From NCBI GenBank assembly GCA_023231005.1, contig JALNWG010000015.1:1-64000 (forward strand): a DNA stretch of 64,000 nucleotides, written 5' to 3'. The notes beneath the pieces were generated by a model. That model was not told where the DNA came from and ran no database searches. It saw nothing but the letters and a program-made list of their open reading frames with translations. The stretch comes from Bacteroidales bacterium (GTDB lineage Bacteria; Bacteroidota; Bacteroidia; Bacteroidales; FEN-979). Position 1 is the stretch's first letter, and each line of letters opens with the position of its first letter. This document shows, piece after piece, positions 16,376 through 25,592 of this stretch. Both the position numbers and the translations under genes were made by a program.

Positions 16376-18934
16376 TTAAATATCTTTCATGGGTAACTTC
16401 TTTCTGCGTTTCCCATCAAATTGACATAAGGCATTGGCGACAGCTGCGGCAGTTGGAACAAGTCCTATTTCTCCGATTCCCTTGGCCCCATAAGGTCCAA
16501 CCGGATCTGGAACTTCGATCCCGATCACTTCTGTTTCTGGTGATGCGATGGCATTTAAAACGCCACAATCGCGTAATTTGGCGCTGATCAGCTTACCTTC
16601 CTTCATGGGTAAATTTTCTGTAAGCGCGTACCCCACTCCCATGTGTACTGCCCCTTGGATCTGTCCTTCAAACAGCATCGGGTTCATGATCTTTCCCGCA
16701 TCGTGGGCAGCATACACTTTTTCGATTTTGCCTTTTTCGTTTAAAACCACCAATTGTGCAGCATATCCATAAGAATAATGGGTAATCACCCGTTCCACCT
16801 CCTCTCCCGGTTTGGTGGTCCAGTCGCAATAATATTTACCTGTATACACGTTTCCAATCAGCTCCCTGAGAGGTTTTTCTGTAAGATCGTGTCGCAGGTT
16901 TGCGGAAGCATCAATAATGGCATTGCCCAACAAAGCAGTTGCCCGTGAAGAGGTCGTCATTCCGGTTGGTAACAGGGCATTGGTATCAACAACAACATCC
17001 ATCAGTAGAGGATCTATTCCGGTTTCCTGATGAAGGGTTTGGATGGCCATATTTTGAATACCCTGGCCCATTTCGGTCCATCCATGTTCAATCATCACCC
17101 GGCCGTTGTTTTTTATCGTAATTTTCACGTCACAGAAATCGACCATGCCGTTGCCTACGCCCGAATTTTTAATCCCGCAGGCAAGGCCCGCGTATTTTGC
17201 TGCATAAAACTGGTCTTTTAAAGCAAGAAGGCAGGCTTTAATCCCCACTCCTTTCTCTAAAATTTGCCCCGTTGCCGTCATTTTTCCGTCTTCCAGGGCA
17301 TTATCGAAACGGAATTTCCATCGGTCAAATCCCCCTTTTTGACACAATACATCGATACAACTTTCGAGGGCAAATGCCATCTGATTGGCTCCAAATCCAC
17401 GCATCGCACCGGACGGGATGTTGTTGGTATAAACCGTCAAAGATTCAATATCCACCGAAGGAATATAGTATCCACCACAAGCGTGGCCGGCTACCCGTTC
17501 CATTACCTTTGTCCCAACTGAAGCATAAGCGCCGGTATCGCCAATAGCCTGTAATTTCAACCCGGTGAGTATACCGGTTCTATCACAAGCCAGAGAAATG
17601 TCCATCCATACAGGATGACGCTTGGGATGCATGATGATGGATTCTTCTCGCGAAAGATGCAGTTTTACCGGTTTTTTCAAATGCCAGGCAAACAAGGCGG
17701 CATGTCCCTGAACTGTCAGGTCTTCCCGTCCGCCAAACCCGCCACCACAGGGAACCAGCGTGATCCGAACCTGTTGCTCGTTGATGCCCAGCAATGAGGC
17801 AATTTGTGCCTGGTCAACATAAATGCCTTGTCCCTGACTGTAAACATGAACCTCCTGATCATCACACAAGGCAATGGCTGCTTCGGTTTCCAGAAAAGCG
17901 TGTTCGATGCGCTGGGTTTCATAAATATCCGATTCACAAAATGCCGATTGGCGGAAAACTGTTTCAATGGGAATACCCCGTTTGACAATACATTTTTCAA
18001 GAAGATTCTCATGGTCGGGATGAACGCGGGGAGAGTCAGCTTCTAATGACCGATGAATATCGGTAATGGGTTCCAGTACTTCATATTCAACCTGGATTGC
18101 GGATGCCGCTTTGCGGGCAGTTTCTTCATCACAGGCAACTACCCCGGCTATGACATCCCCGATATAGTGGGTGATTTCCCCCGTGGCGATCATCAGTGGC
18201 CAATCGTTGAAAATCAAACCGGTAAATCGATCTCCGGGAATATCACCCGCTATAAATATCCTTATCACCCCGTCAATTCCTGCTGCAGCTGCTGTATTGA
18301 TAGAAAGCACACGGGCCCTCGGATGATCACTGAACCGCAAGGCGGAATAAAGCATGTTTTCGAAGTGAAGATCATTCACAAATAACCGTTTCCCAATAGC
18401 AGTTTCAAAAGCCTGGTATTTAGCCAAAGGATCCCCGATGCCTCCACTGGAATGTTTTTTATCCGAAGAGTGTCCATTGTCAAGGTTTTTCAATGCTTCC
18501 TCAATAGCATCGACAATTTTAATATAACCGGTACACCGGCAAAAATTATTGTTTATGGCATTTTTGATCTGCTCCTTAGTTGGACGTGGGTTCTCGGTAA
18601 AAAGTACCTTGGTTCGTAAAATGAGACCCGGAGTGCAAAAACCACATTGAACAGCGCCTTTTTCAACAAAGGCATTGGCTATGATATCCCTCACCGTTTC
18701 CGGGATCCCTTCCATCGTGATCACGTTGGAACCTTCTAAATATTTTATTTTCGTGGTGCAGGAGAGCCTTGCTTTCCCATTTATCTCCACCATGCATGCG
18801 CCACATGCTCCCTGCCCTGAACATCCATCTTTCACGGAAGTGATTTTCTGCTTTTCCCGCAAAAACTTCAGCAGGCTTAGTGTGCCATCACCGGAATATT
18901 CAATCTTTTTGTTGTTGAGGGTAAAAGTGATCAT
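16376..18934 (-). CDS. XdhD-like fused molybdenum hydroxylase (selenium-dependent xanthine dehydrogenase type)
   Basis: The 852-residue single-chain enzyme starts with a plant-type [2Fe-2S] domain (Cys38, Cys44, Cys47, Cys59; a Cys-x5-Cys spacing). The second [2Fe-2S] domain follows (CGFCTPG, FCRCTGY), then, without a FAD domain, the Mo-cofactor domains begin near residue 170. The Mo active site keeps the Glu in GGFGGRED, the Arg in GAMRGFGANQ and the C-terminal Glu in GIGEIGLVP. This layout and length match the family annotated as selenium-dependent xanthine dehydrogenase, related to E. coli XdhD. Lacking FAD, it probably exchanges electrons with YgfK or a ferredoxin. The ATG at 18934 is chosen: a longer frame to 18994 would overlap the upstream gene and adds an unrelated 20-residue extension. 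Confidence 0.88.
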   Translation of the reverse strand: MITFTLNNKKIEYSGDGTLSLLKFLREKQKITSVKDGCSGQGACGACMVEINGKARLSCTTKIKYLEGSNVITMEGIPETVRDIIANAFVEKGAVQCGFCTPGLILRTKVLFTENPRPTKEQIKNAINNNFCRCTGYIKIVDAIEEALKNLDNGHSSDKKHSSGGIGDPLAKYQAFETAIGKRLFVNDLHFENMLYSALRFSDHPRARVLSINTAAAAGIDGVIRIFIAGDIPGDRFTGLIFNDWPLMIATGEITHYIGDVIAGVVACDEETARKAASAIQVEYEVLEPITDIHRSLEADSPRVHPDHENLLEKCIVKRGIPIETVFRQSAFCESDIYETQRIEHAFLETEAAIALCDDQEVHVYSQGQGIYVDQAQIASLLGINEQQVRITLVPCGGGFGGREDLTVQGHAALFAWHLKKPVKLHLSREESIIMHPKRHPVWMDISLACDRTGILTGLKLQAIGDTGAYASVGTKVMERVAGHACGGYYIPSVDIESLTVYTNNIPSGAMRGFGANQMAFALESCIDVLCQKGGFDRWKFRFDNALEDGKMTATGQILEKGVGIKACLLALKDQFYAAKYAGLACGIKNSGVGNGMVDFCDVKITIKNNGRVMIEHGWTEMGQGIQNMAIQTLHQETGIDPLLMDVVVDTNALLPTGMTTSSRATALLGNAIIDASANLRHDLTEKPLRELIGNVYTGKYYCDWTTKPGEEVERVITHYSYGYAAQLVVLNEKGKIEKVYAAHDAGKIMNPMLFEGQIQGAVHMGVGYALTENLPMKEGKLISAKLRDCGVLNAIASPETEVIGIEVPDPVGPYGAKGIGEIGLVPTAAAVANALCQFDGKRRKKLPMKDI

Positions 18935-18941
18935 TCGTACA

Positions 18942-20210
18942 TCAAATATGGAACCTGGAAAAAATATGTTCGACTGCGTCCATTTCCGGATCAATGGGCG
19001 CTGGCATGGATATTGCTGATTTCACCGCCTGAAGATCTTTTAATCCGCTTCCGGTAAGAAGAACCACGTTTTTCGACCCCATCGGAATCATTTCGTTCTT
19101 ATGATATTTAAGCAATCCGGCAAAAGCGGCAGCAGCGGCTGGTTCGGCAAAAATTCCGGTCGAATGTGCGAGTTGCAGGGAAGCCTGTACAATTTCCTGA
19201 TCGGTAACAGAAACGGTCTCTCCCTGGTAGATTTGAAGGTAGTTCGCCGTCATGTTAAAGCATTTTGGAACATCAACAGAAATGGAATCAGCAATGGTTT
19301 TAGAAGGGGAAATATGAAATTTATCGGATTTCAAATTGTTGATCAGGTTGGCGCTTCCTGCTGACTGAACCGCAACAAGTACCGGGATCCGGTTGATGAT
19401 CCCAAGGTGTAGCATATCTTCAAATCCCTTACAAACGCCGGAAAAAATAACACCATCGCCCACAGGGATAAAAATCCGGTCGGGTAATTGCTGATCAAGT
19501 TGACTAAACAATTCAAAAGAGACCGTTTTTTTACCCTCGATGGTTAATGGATTGTAGGCGGTATTCCGGTTGTACCAGCCCTGTTTTTCAGAGATTTCCA
19601 CACTTAGTTTGAAGGCATCGTCGTAGGTTCCTTTTACGGGAAGTAAAACAGCTCCATACATCAATATCTGGGTGAGTTTAGCCAAAGGAGCAGTCGCAGG
19701 GACTACAATCATCGACTTCTGGCCCTGGGATGCGCAAATGCCGGCGAGAGAAGAGCCTGCATTTCCGGTGGAAGCGGCAATTATATGATGAATTCCTTTT
19801 TCCTGAGCCCAAGTCGACACCAGTGCGGAAGCCCGGTCTTTAAAAGAAAAGGTGGGATTTTGGGAATCATCTTTCAGATAAATCTCAAAACCGGGGTGAC
19901 CTGATTTATCCTGTGTTTTACATTGTCCATCCATCTTATAAATGGGAGTATTTCCTACCCTTAGTTTGGGCCAGGACTTCATACTTTTAAGCGGAAGTAA
20001 GGGGAGAAATTTTTGACTTTCCAACTTCCGGAAAAGATCCTTACCGGAATGTTCCGCGCGGATCTGTTGATAATCGTAAATGGTTTTTAACACCCCTCGG
20101 GGCGGAAAACCGGGTCGATTCTTTTTCTGACATGCCGGGCAGAGGTATATGACCTCATCGGCTGGATATTCTGCGCTGCAATCAATACATTCGAAATGAT
20201 ATTTGCTCAT
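18942..20210 (-). CDS. Threonine-synthase-like PLP enzyme with N-terminal zinc ribbon
   Basis: The 422-residue fold-type-II PLP enzyme begins with a probable zinc ribbon (Cys8, Cys11, Cys24, Cys27), as in many archaeal-type threonine synthases. The Schiff-base lysine is Lys124 in PTFSFKDRAS, the phosphate-binding loop is STGNAGSSLAG, and a glycine-rich VLLTGSGLKD loop ends the domain. By similarity it would be threonine synthase, but it lies between an XdhD-like gene and another PLP enzyme in a purine operon. A beta-elimination or beta-replacement on a diaminopropionate- or serine-type intermediate is therefore at least as likely. It overlaps the upstream gene by four bases (ATGA). Confidence 0.8.
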   Translation of the reverse strand: MSKYHFECIDCSAEYPADEVIYLCPACQKKNRPGFPPRGVLKTIYDYQQIRAEHSGKDLFRKLESQKFLPLLPLKSMKSWPKLRVGNTPIYKMDGQCKTQDKSGHPGFEIYLKDDSQNPTFSFKDRASALVSTWAQEKGIHHIIAASTGNAGSSLAGICASQGQKSMIVVPATAPLAKLTQILMYGAVLLPVKGTYDDAFKLSVEISEKQGWYNRNTAYNPLTIEGKKTVSFELFSQLDQQLPDRIFIPVGDGVIFSGVCKGFEDMLHLGIINRIPVLVAVQSAGSANLINNLKSDKFHISPSKTIADSISVDVPKCFNMTANYLQIYQGETVSVTDQEIVQASLQLAHSTGIFAEPAAAAAFAGLLKYHKNEMIPMGSKNVVLLTGSGLKDLQAVKSAISMPAPIDPEMDAVEHIFSRFHI

Positions 20211-21688
20211 CCTTTTTGTTTTGTCAATCCAGTCCGCTCATTGAATTCTCTGATTAATTCATCCCATCGGGCAGGTTGGTGAAAAATCGTGGGCCATATC
20301 TGCCGGTCGTCCCAGAGCTGGCGTAGGTCTTCGACATTCTTTCCCTGTTGTTCCACCCAGGTAAAATATTTCAGATTGTGAATTGCTTTCTGATCTTCAT
20401 AAGTAAGATCCTTCATGTAATCGGTGGTTGTTCCCAACATACACCGTTCATGGTCCCTGGCAGCCTGCAATATTGAATAACCGCCCCGTTCTTCTGAAAG
20501 TTCAGTCAGTCTGGAGCGGTACATCTCCACCGAATCGGTGGCAATAGTCATGATCAAATCGTCTGAAGTCAGATCAAAATATCTGGCTGTCTTGATGGCA
20601 GAAAGGATATTGGCGATTCCCGAGATCCCGATCATGGGAAGGTTTTCAATCAATCCGGGATCAATACCATGAGACAGAAGATAATCGTGACCGAGCGGTT
20701 CATTCATTAACCGCAACAATCGCATACAATGTTCATCATCGATGGCAGTTATAACATTTGTGTTTTTCACATTGTGGATCCAGGGAACATGTTTATCCCC
20801 GATTCCTTCGATCCGATGGCCTCCGAAACCATTACGCAGCAGGGTGGGGCATTGAAGGGCTTCCGAGGCAACAACCTTCAGATGTGGGAACCTGGTGCGG
20901 AGATAATCGCCGGCTGCAATCGTTCCGGCTGATCCTGTGGCTGATATATATGCCGCCAATTGTGAATTCTTACCGGCAATCTTTCTGAAAACATCTTCTA
21001 TCGCATGACCGGTAATTTCATAATGCCAGCAAGAGTTACCAAACTCTTCAAATTGGTTGAAAATGATACAATCTTTTCGTGTTCGCTTGATCTCCCAACA
21101 CATGTCATAGATCTCCTTTACATTCGATTCACAACCGGGAGTGGCAATGACTTCAGCCCCGATCTTCTTTAACCATTCGAATCGTTCGCGGCTCATCTCT
21201 TCCGGCAGGATGGCAACTGCGGTAACATCCATCAAAAAAGAATCAAAAGCCCCACCCCGACAATAATTCCCGGTGGATGGCCAAACTGCTTTGTGATATC
21301 CCGGATCAAACTGACCGGTGATGATCCTGGGGGCGAGGCATCCATAAGCAGCTCCGACTTTGTGCGCTCCGGTGGGGAACCATTTCCCGAGCATTACAAT
21401 AATCCGGGCATCAACACCGGTAAAATCTTTTGGAAGTTCAATGAAATTTGGATCTCCATATAACCCGCCTTTGTTTTTGGGCTCGTTTTTCCAGGTTATC
21501 CTGAAAAGATTTAGCGGATGAAGATCCCACAAACCGACATTTTTCAATTGATCCTTTATGGTATCCGGTATCAGTTCCGGATTCTGCATCTGCGCAAAAG
21601 TCGGCAAGATGATCCCCTTTTCACGATAACGATCTACTGCTTTCTGCAATACATCCTGATCAACAACATGTTCAAGTATCGAAATCAT
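20207..21688 (-). CDS. PLP-dependent (cysteine-synthase/TrpB-like fold) enzyme of unknown substrate
   Basis: This is a 493-residue fold-type-II PLP protein. The likely Schiff-base lysine is Lys110 in PTGAHKVGAAYG, and the cofactor-ring loop is STGNYCRGGA at 138-147. The phosphate loop is probably SATGSAGT, and a long C-terminal extension follows the catalytic fold. It is longer than cysteine synthase or YgeX (about 400 residues) and lacks the YgeX-type lysine motif, so it is a different family. It is translationally coupled to the threonine-synthase-like gene and lies 18 bases after ygfK. I infer an ammonia-lyase or elimination role on an amino-acid product of purine ring opening; the sequence does not prove it. 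Confidence 0.75.
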   Translation of the reverse strand: MISILEHVVDQDVLQKAVDRYREKGIILPTFAQMQNPELIPDTIKDQLKNVGLWDLHPLNLFRITWKNEPKNKGGLYGDPNFIELPKDFTGVDARIIVMLGKWFPTGAHKVGAAYGCLAPRIITGQFDPGYHKAVWPSTGNYCRGGAFDSFLMDVTAVAILPEEMSRERFEWLKKIGAEVIATPGCESNVKEIYDMCWEIKRTRKDCIIFNQFEEFGNSCWHYEITGHAIEDVFRKIAGKNSQLAAYISATGSAGTIAAGDYLRTRFPHLKVVASEALQCPTLLRNGFGGHRIEGIGDKHVPWIHNVKNTNVITAIDDEHCMRLLRLMNEPLGHDYLLSHGIDPGLIENLPMIGISGIANILSAIKTARYFDLTSDDLIMTIATDSVEMYRSRLTELSEERGGYSILQAARDHERCMLGTTTDYMKDLTYEDQKAIHNLKYFTWVEQQGKNVEDLRQLWDDRQIWPTIFHQPARWDELIREFNERTGLTKQKG

Positions 21689-21706
21689 TTTATGTGTTTT
21701 TATTTT

Positions 21707-24700
21707 TCACCATTTCACTATCTCTTTCGCTCCTTTCAAAATGACACTCATCTCCGCGGCAAAGGTAAACCGGTATTCCCGGATGCAGGGAGCTGTAAAT
21801 TCAACATCGATCAAATCAAAGGTCTTCTCATCCATGATGGCTTTGACCTGTTCGGTTTCGAAATAGTATTTTCCATCTTTCAGAAAAAGAGTTTTAAATC
21901 GTTTTTTTTCTTTATAGATGAGTAAATCTTTATCTGGCAGACAACTTAACAAATAGCCCTCTTCTTCCTGGTTCAGTGATTCGGGTGAAAGGCAGAGCCT
22001 TGGCTTATCGGAAAAAGGCCTGCCATGGGTAGGACAAAAGGTGGAACAATTGCCACATTCATTGCAAAAATCCCGGATATTCAGAATTTGATGAGGTTGA
22101 GTCAACGAAAAATCTTGATCATTTTCAAACCGGATCAATCCATCGTTTTCTGCAATCGCTTTTTTCAAATGGAAACAAAATGGTTTAACGGAATAACTGA
22201 AATTGGCCAGGTTGGGACAGACGGTAACGCAGATGTTGCAGATTTCATCGCAAAACAAACAGCGGGATGCCTCCTGGATTGCTTCATCCGAGGTTAGAGA
22301 ACCCATGACAAGGTTAAAATTTAGCCGGTTTTTCAACACGGTTTCCGGAGGGGAAATTCCATATTTCCGGATTGATTTTCGCCGCATCAGTTCCCCGATA
22401 TCCATCTTTTTATCAATGGGTGTGGGGGGGAGATCCGGGTGAATGTTTAAATTTCGGATCATTTCTTCTGCGGCTTTTCGCCCGTCGGCAATGGCATTGA
22501 TGGCGGTTGAGGCACCCCGCATGGCATCTCCTCCGATATAAACATGAGGGATCCGGGTTTTATAACTTCCTGGTTCTGTTGAGCAGCGTGAGGCATCCAG
22601 AAAATCAAAGGCGGGTTGTTGACCAATGGCAGGGAGGATGCAGTCGCAGGGAAATTCAAATTCCGAATCCGGGATCTTTACCGGGACAGGACGAAGTCCC
22701 TTTCCCATTTTGGTAAGGATATTCCGGCTACAGATAAGGGATTTAACCTGTCCGTTTTCCGTAACAATCTTTTCGGGATTGATGAGTTCGAAGATTTCAA
22801 TCCCTTCCTCCTTCACTGCCTCAATTTCATTTTTATCAGCCGGCATTTCAGGTATTGACCGCCGGTAAAGGAGACTGACCTTGCCATTCTTTCCCATTAG
22901 CCGAAAGGCAGTACGCGCCGCGTCCATTGCAGTATTTCCTCCGCCGATTATAACCGTATGCCGACCTGGCAAAGAGGCGTTTCCTTGTTTTACCTGAAAT
23001 AAAAGTTCCAAAGGATCCACCACGCCAGTTGTTTTAATTCCTTCAATGTTTAACGGTACCGATTGCATGGCACCAACTGCTACAAAAATGACATCAAACT
23101 CATTTTGGATCGACTCAAATTGATGTTTGTCCACAGGAATATGGTCGTGAAAATGGATGCCACTGGTCAGAATTCGTTGAATATCTATTTCAATGGCCTC
23201 ATGGGTAAGACGGAAGGAGGGAATTGCAGTTGCAACCATTCCTCCGGCAATTTTGTTTCGCTCAAAAACATGAACATCGAACCCTGCCAGGTTAAGGAAC
23301 CAGGCGCAGGAGAGTCCGGCGGGACCGGCACCGATTATCGCAGCTTTTTTGTAATTATTGCGAATCGGAGCCGGAATAACCAATTTTACACCCTGCTCTG
23401 CTGCAAAACGTTTGATTTCACGTATATGGAGGGCCTGATCATAATTGATCCGGGTACATTTCGGCTGACACGGGTGATCACAAACCATTCCGGTAACTGA
23501 AGGGAAAGGATTAGTCTGGAAAATGGTCTCAAGCGCATCTGTGGGTTTTCCTTGCGAAACCTGATAAAGATACTGGGGGATGTTCTGGTGAGTTGGGCAG
23601 GTGTCGACACAGGGGGCATGAATGCAATCGAAATACCCAAGCATCCGGGAAGTCTTGATATTGGGCTCTTCCAGTCGATTTTTCTGATATGCTGGATTTA
23701 TCAGAACCTGGTCAGCATAATTTTGCAGATTGATGAGCGCTGCCTGGGAAACAGATTGGACAACGGAACCTGCCGATTGAAGGATGAATTCATCCACGTT
23801 TCCAACATGCAAATCGGAAAATTTCAATTGCAGGTTTTCGAGGTACTGATACAAACGTCCATAGCCGCCCGGTTTCAGTAAATCGCTGCAAACGGTTACA
23901 GGTTTCAATCCACATGAAAGCACCTCTGTAACATTGAAACAATCAACACCGCCTGAAAATGTAATATCCAGAGCGCCATTATGATCTTCCTGAAGTTTGC
24001 GCGCCAGACGAATACCAATGGGATGTAAGGCCCGTCCGCTGAGATAATTCATTTTTTCGGTTTCGCTGAAGATTCCTTTAATGTTTATGCTTTCCAGCGT
24101 ATTGGTCAGCTTGACACTGAAATGTAATTTTTGCTTTTCAGATGTTTCTTTTAGGTTATGAATAATTGGAAGGGCATCCTGGTATTTCAGATCATGCTCA
24201 AAGGCCAGATCAGGGATCTGCGCGTCAAATCCGCACTGGTCATTAAGAATGGTACGCAATGCTTTATTTCCAAGCAGGGTAGGATTCAATTTGACTGTTG
24301 TATGTAGCTTTTGCACTTCAATCAAATACCGTCCGATTTTTTCAATTTCTTCCGGAGGACAGCCGTGCATGGTGCTCAGGGTTATATTATCGGAGATGCG
24401 GGAAGGGATATCTAAGGTATTAATGGCAGGATAAATTTTATGGATTTGATTCTTAGCCTGGTCAAGTTCTTCGCTACAATCCTGCATTTTATTAAGAAAC
24501 CATTGAACATTTTCCTGCAATATTCCATCGAGATTATATCCTACGCTCATATTGAACAAGGTTCCAACCGGGCCATCAAATTCCATTTCCCGATGAAGGA
24601 TGTGGATCAGGATCCAGGCATTCAGATATTCATGAAAAGATTGCCGGATTTTTAATTCCTGTGACCATTCGCAATTATAACCTTCATCCTGCATGTCGAT

Positions 24701-24994
24701 ACAGGGCTTGGAAACATTCAGATCATCCAGGGTTTGAATGGTTTTTAATTCGATATACCGGGCACCGCATAACCAGGCTGCGATAATGTTTTGGGATAGT
24801 TGTGTGTGAGGACCGGCAGCCACACCCAACGGAGTGGACAGTTGCCTTCCATATCTTTCAATTTTAAAAGGATGGTTTGTGCTGGGTTTGTAAAAAAGAG
24901 AACCGGGGATCCCGAGAAAACGGTTTTTGCGGGATTCCGTGAGGGCCAGGGTAACCAGCCGGTAAAGCGGTAATGGTAAAAAACGGTCAGACAA
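21707..24994 (-). CDS. ygfK: YgfK-type flavin/iron-sulfur oxidoreductase (putative selenate reductase subunit)
   Basis: The 1095-residue protein has three parts. Residues 1-430 resemble dihydroorotate-dehydrogenase-type flavin barrels (LGVAAGPHTQLSQN, TLSTMHGCPPEEI, FSGGVDCFN). Residues about 455-860 resemble the NADPH/FAD-binding GltD family, with Fe-S cysteines in APCVDTCPTHQN and CDHPCQPKC and two dinucleotide loops (IIGAGPAGLSCAW and IIGGGNTAMDAA). The C-terminal part carries ferredoxin-type clusters (CDEICNICVTVCP, CNECGNCSTFCP). This is YgfK. The old name selenate reductase is doubtful; in this context it likely reduces or oxidises a purine intermediate or links NAD(P)H to the Mo hydroxylases. 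It is the first gene of the minus-strand operon. Confidence 0.93.
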   Translation of the reverse strand: MSDRFLPLPLYRLVTLALTESRKNRFLGIPGSLFYKPSTNHPFKIERYGRQLSTPLGVAAGPHTQLSQNIIAAWLCGARYIELKTIQTLDDLNVSKPCIDMQDEGYNCEWSQELKIRQSFHEYLNAWILIHILHREMEFDGPVGTLFNMSVGYNLDGILQENVQWFLNKMQDCSEELDQAKNQIHKIYPAINTLDIPSRISDNITLSTMHGCPPEEIEKIGRYLIEVQKLHTTVKLNPTLLGNKALRTILNDQCGFDAQIPDLAFEHDLKYQDALPIIHNLKETSEKQKLHFSVKLTNTLESINIKGIFSETEKMNYLSGRALHPIGIRLARKLQEDHNGALDITFSGGVDCFNVTEVLSCGLKPVTVCSDLLKPGGYGRLYQYLENLQLKFSDLHVGNVDEFILQSAGSVVQSVSQAALINLQNYADQVLINPAYQKNRLEEPNIKTSRMLGYFDCIHAPCVDTCPTHQNIPQYLYQVSQGKPTDALETIFQTNPFPSVTGMVCDHPCQPKCTRINYDQALHIREIKRFAAEQGVKLVIPAPIRNNYKKAAIIGAGPAGLSCAWFLNLAGFDVHVFERNKIAGGMVATAIPSFRLTHEAIEIDIQRILTSGIHFHDHIPVDKHQFESIQNEFDVIFVAVGAMQSVPLNIEGIKTTGVVDPLELLFQVKQGNASLPGRHTVIIGGGNTAMDAARTAFRLMGKNGKVSLLYRRSIPEMPADKNEIEAVKEEGIEIFELINPEKIVTENGQVKSLICSRNILTKMGKGLRPVPVKIPDSEFEFPCDCILPAIGQQPAFDFLDASRCSTEPGSYKTRIPHVYIGGDAMRGASTAINAIADGRKAAEEMIRNLNIHPDLPPTPIDKKMDIGELMRRKSIRKYGISPPETVLKNRLNFNLVMGSLTSDEAIQEASRCLFCDEICNICVTVCPNLANFSYSVKPFCFHLKKAIAENDGLIRFENDQDFSLTQPHQILNIRDFCNECGNCSTFCPTHGRPFSDKPRLCLSPESLNQEEEGYLLSCLPDKDLLIYKEKKRFKTLFLKDGKYYFETEQVKAIMDEKTFDLIDVEFTAPCIREYRFTFAAEMSVILKGAKEIVKW

Positions 24995-25020
24995 AGGAGT
25001 ATCTATTAAGATTTAAAATT

Positions 25021-25028
25021 CAAAATTA
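25021..25028 (-). promoter_or_regulatory. -7 promoter box TAATTTTG of the ygfK operon
   Basis: The minus strand reads TAATTTTG 27 bases upstream of the ygfK ATG, giving a leader of about 20 bases. Confidence 0.5.
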
Positions 25029-25064
25029 ACAGATTAAGGGATGAAAAGGTGAGAAATGTTTATC

Positions 25065-25072
25065 TATTTTTG
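25065..25072 (+). promoter_or_regulatory. -7 promoter box TATTTTTG of guaD
   Basis: The box fits TAnnTTTG and lies 40 bases before the guaD ATG. Together with the ygfK box it makes a divergent promoter pair in the 118-base intergenic region. Confidence 0.55.
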
Positions 25073-25112
25073 TTCTCGTTTTATGGCAATATCAACAAAT
25101 AACAGCAAATAA

Positions 25113-25592
25113 ATGAGCGAAGATTTTCATCATCGGTTTCTTGACATCGCTTTTAAAGCGGCGTTTGCCTCGGTACGAAGTAACAAAGGAGGGCCTTTTG
25201 GAGCCGTCATTGTAAAAGATGGTCATGTGATCGGAAACGGGGTGAACAGTGTTATCTCGAATAATGATCCCACCGCTCATGCTGAAATTATGGCGATTCG
25301 GGATGCCTGCAGAAATATTGCAAATTTTGATCTGGAAGGGTCGGTGATCTATTCAACTTGTGAACCTTGTCCGATGTGTTTGTCGGCTATATACTGGGCA
25401 AATATCAGTGAAGTTTATTATTGCTCTACAAAAGTTGAAGCCGCAGAGATCGGATTCCGTGATCATCATATTTATGACGAATTATCATTGCCTTCCGAAT
25501 ATCGCAATCTGCCATTTCATAAACTAGATCATCCTCAGGCTGCCAAGCTCTTTCTGGAATGGCAGAATAAGGAGGATAAAACTCCATACTGA
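25113..25592 (+). CDS. guaD: Guanine deaminase, cytidine-deaminase fold
   Basis: The 159-residue protein has the zinc-binding deaminase motifs TAHAEIMAIR (His56, catalytic Glu58) and TCEPCPMCLSAIYWA (Cys86, Cys89). Its N-terminal GGPFGAVIVKDG and C-terminal IYDELSLPSEYRNLPF closely follow Bacillus subtilis GuaD, in which the C-terminus is swapped between subunits. It hydrolyses guanine to xanthine and ammonia, feeding the xanthine-dehydrogenase island. It is divergent from ygfK, and its TGA overlaps the ATG of the antiporter gene. A tRNA adenosine deaminase (TadA) is less likely because of the FGAVIV/AIYWA pattern and the swapped tail. Confidence 0.9.
   Translation: MSEDFHHRFLDIAFKAAFASVRSNKGGPFGAVIVKDGHVIGNGVNSVISNNDPTAHAEIMAIRDACRNIANFDLEGSVIYSTCEPCPMCLSAIYWANISEVYYCSTKVEAAEIGFRDHHIYDELSLPSEYRNLPFHKLDHPQAAKLFLEWQNKEDKTPY

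Noticed and set aside
18935..18994. Longer N-terminus for the XdhD-like enzyme
   Set aside because: The extra 20 residues are not part of the ferredoxin fold and overlap the preceding gene; the ATG at 18934 starts exactly at the conserved fold.
18942..20210. Straight annotation as threonine synthase
   Set aside because: The fold and motifs agree, but the operon contains only purine-catabolic genes and no other threonine-pathway gene, so the substrate was left open.
16376..24994. Selenoprotein or recoded TGA in the selenium-linked genes
   Set aside because: The XdhD-like and YgfK frames are continuous with no in-frame TGA. The selenium link in these families concerns a cofactor, not selenocysteine.
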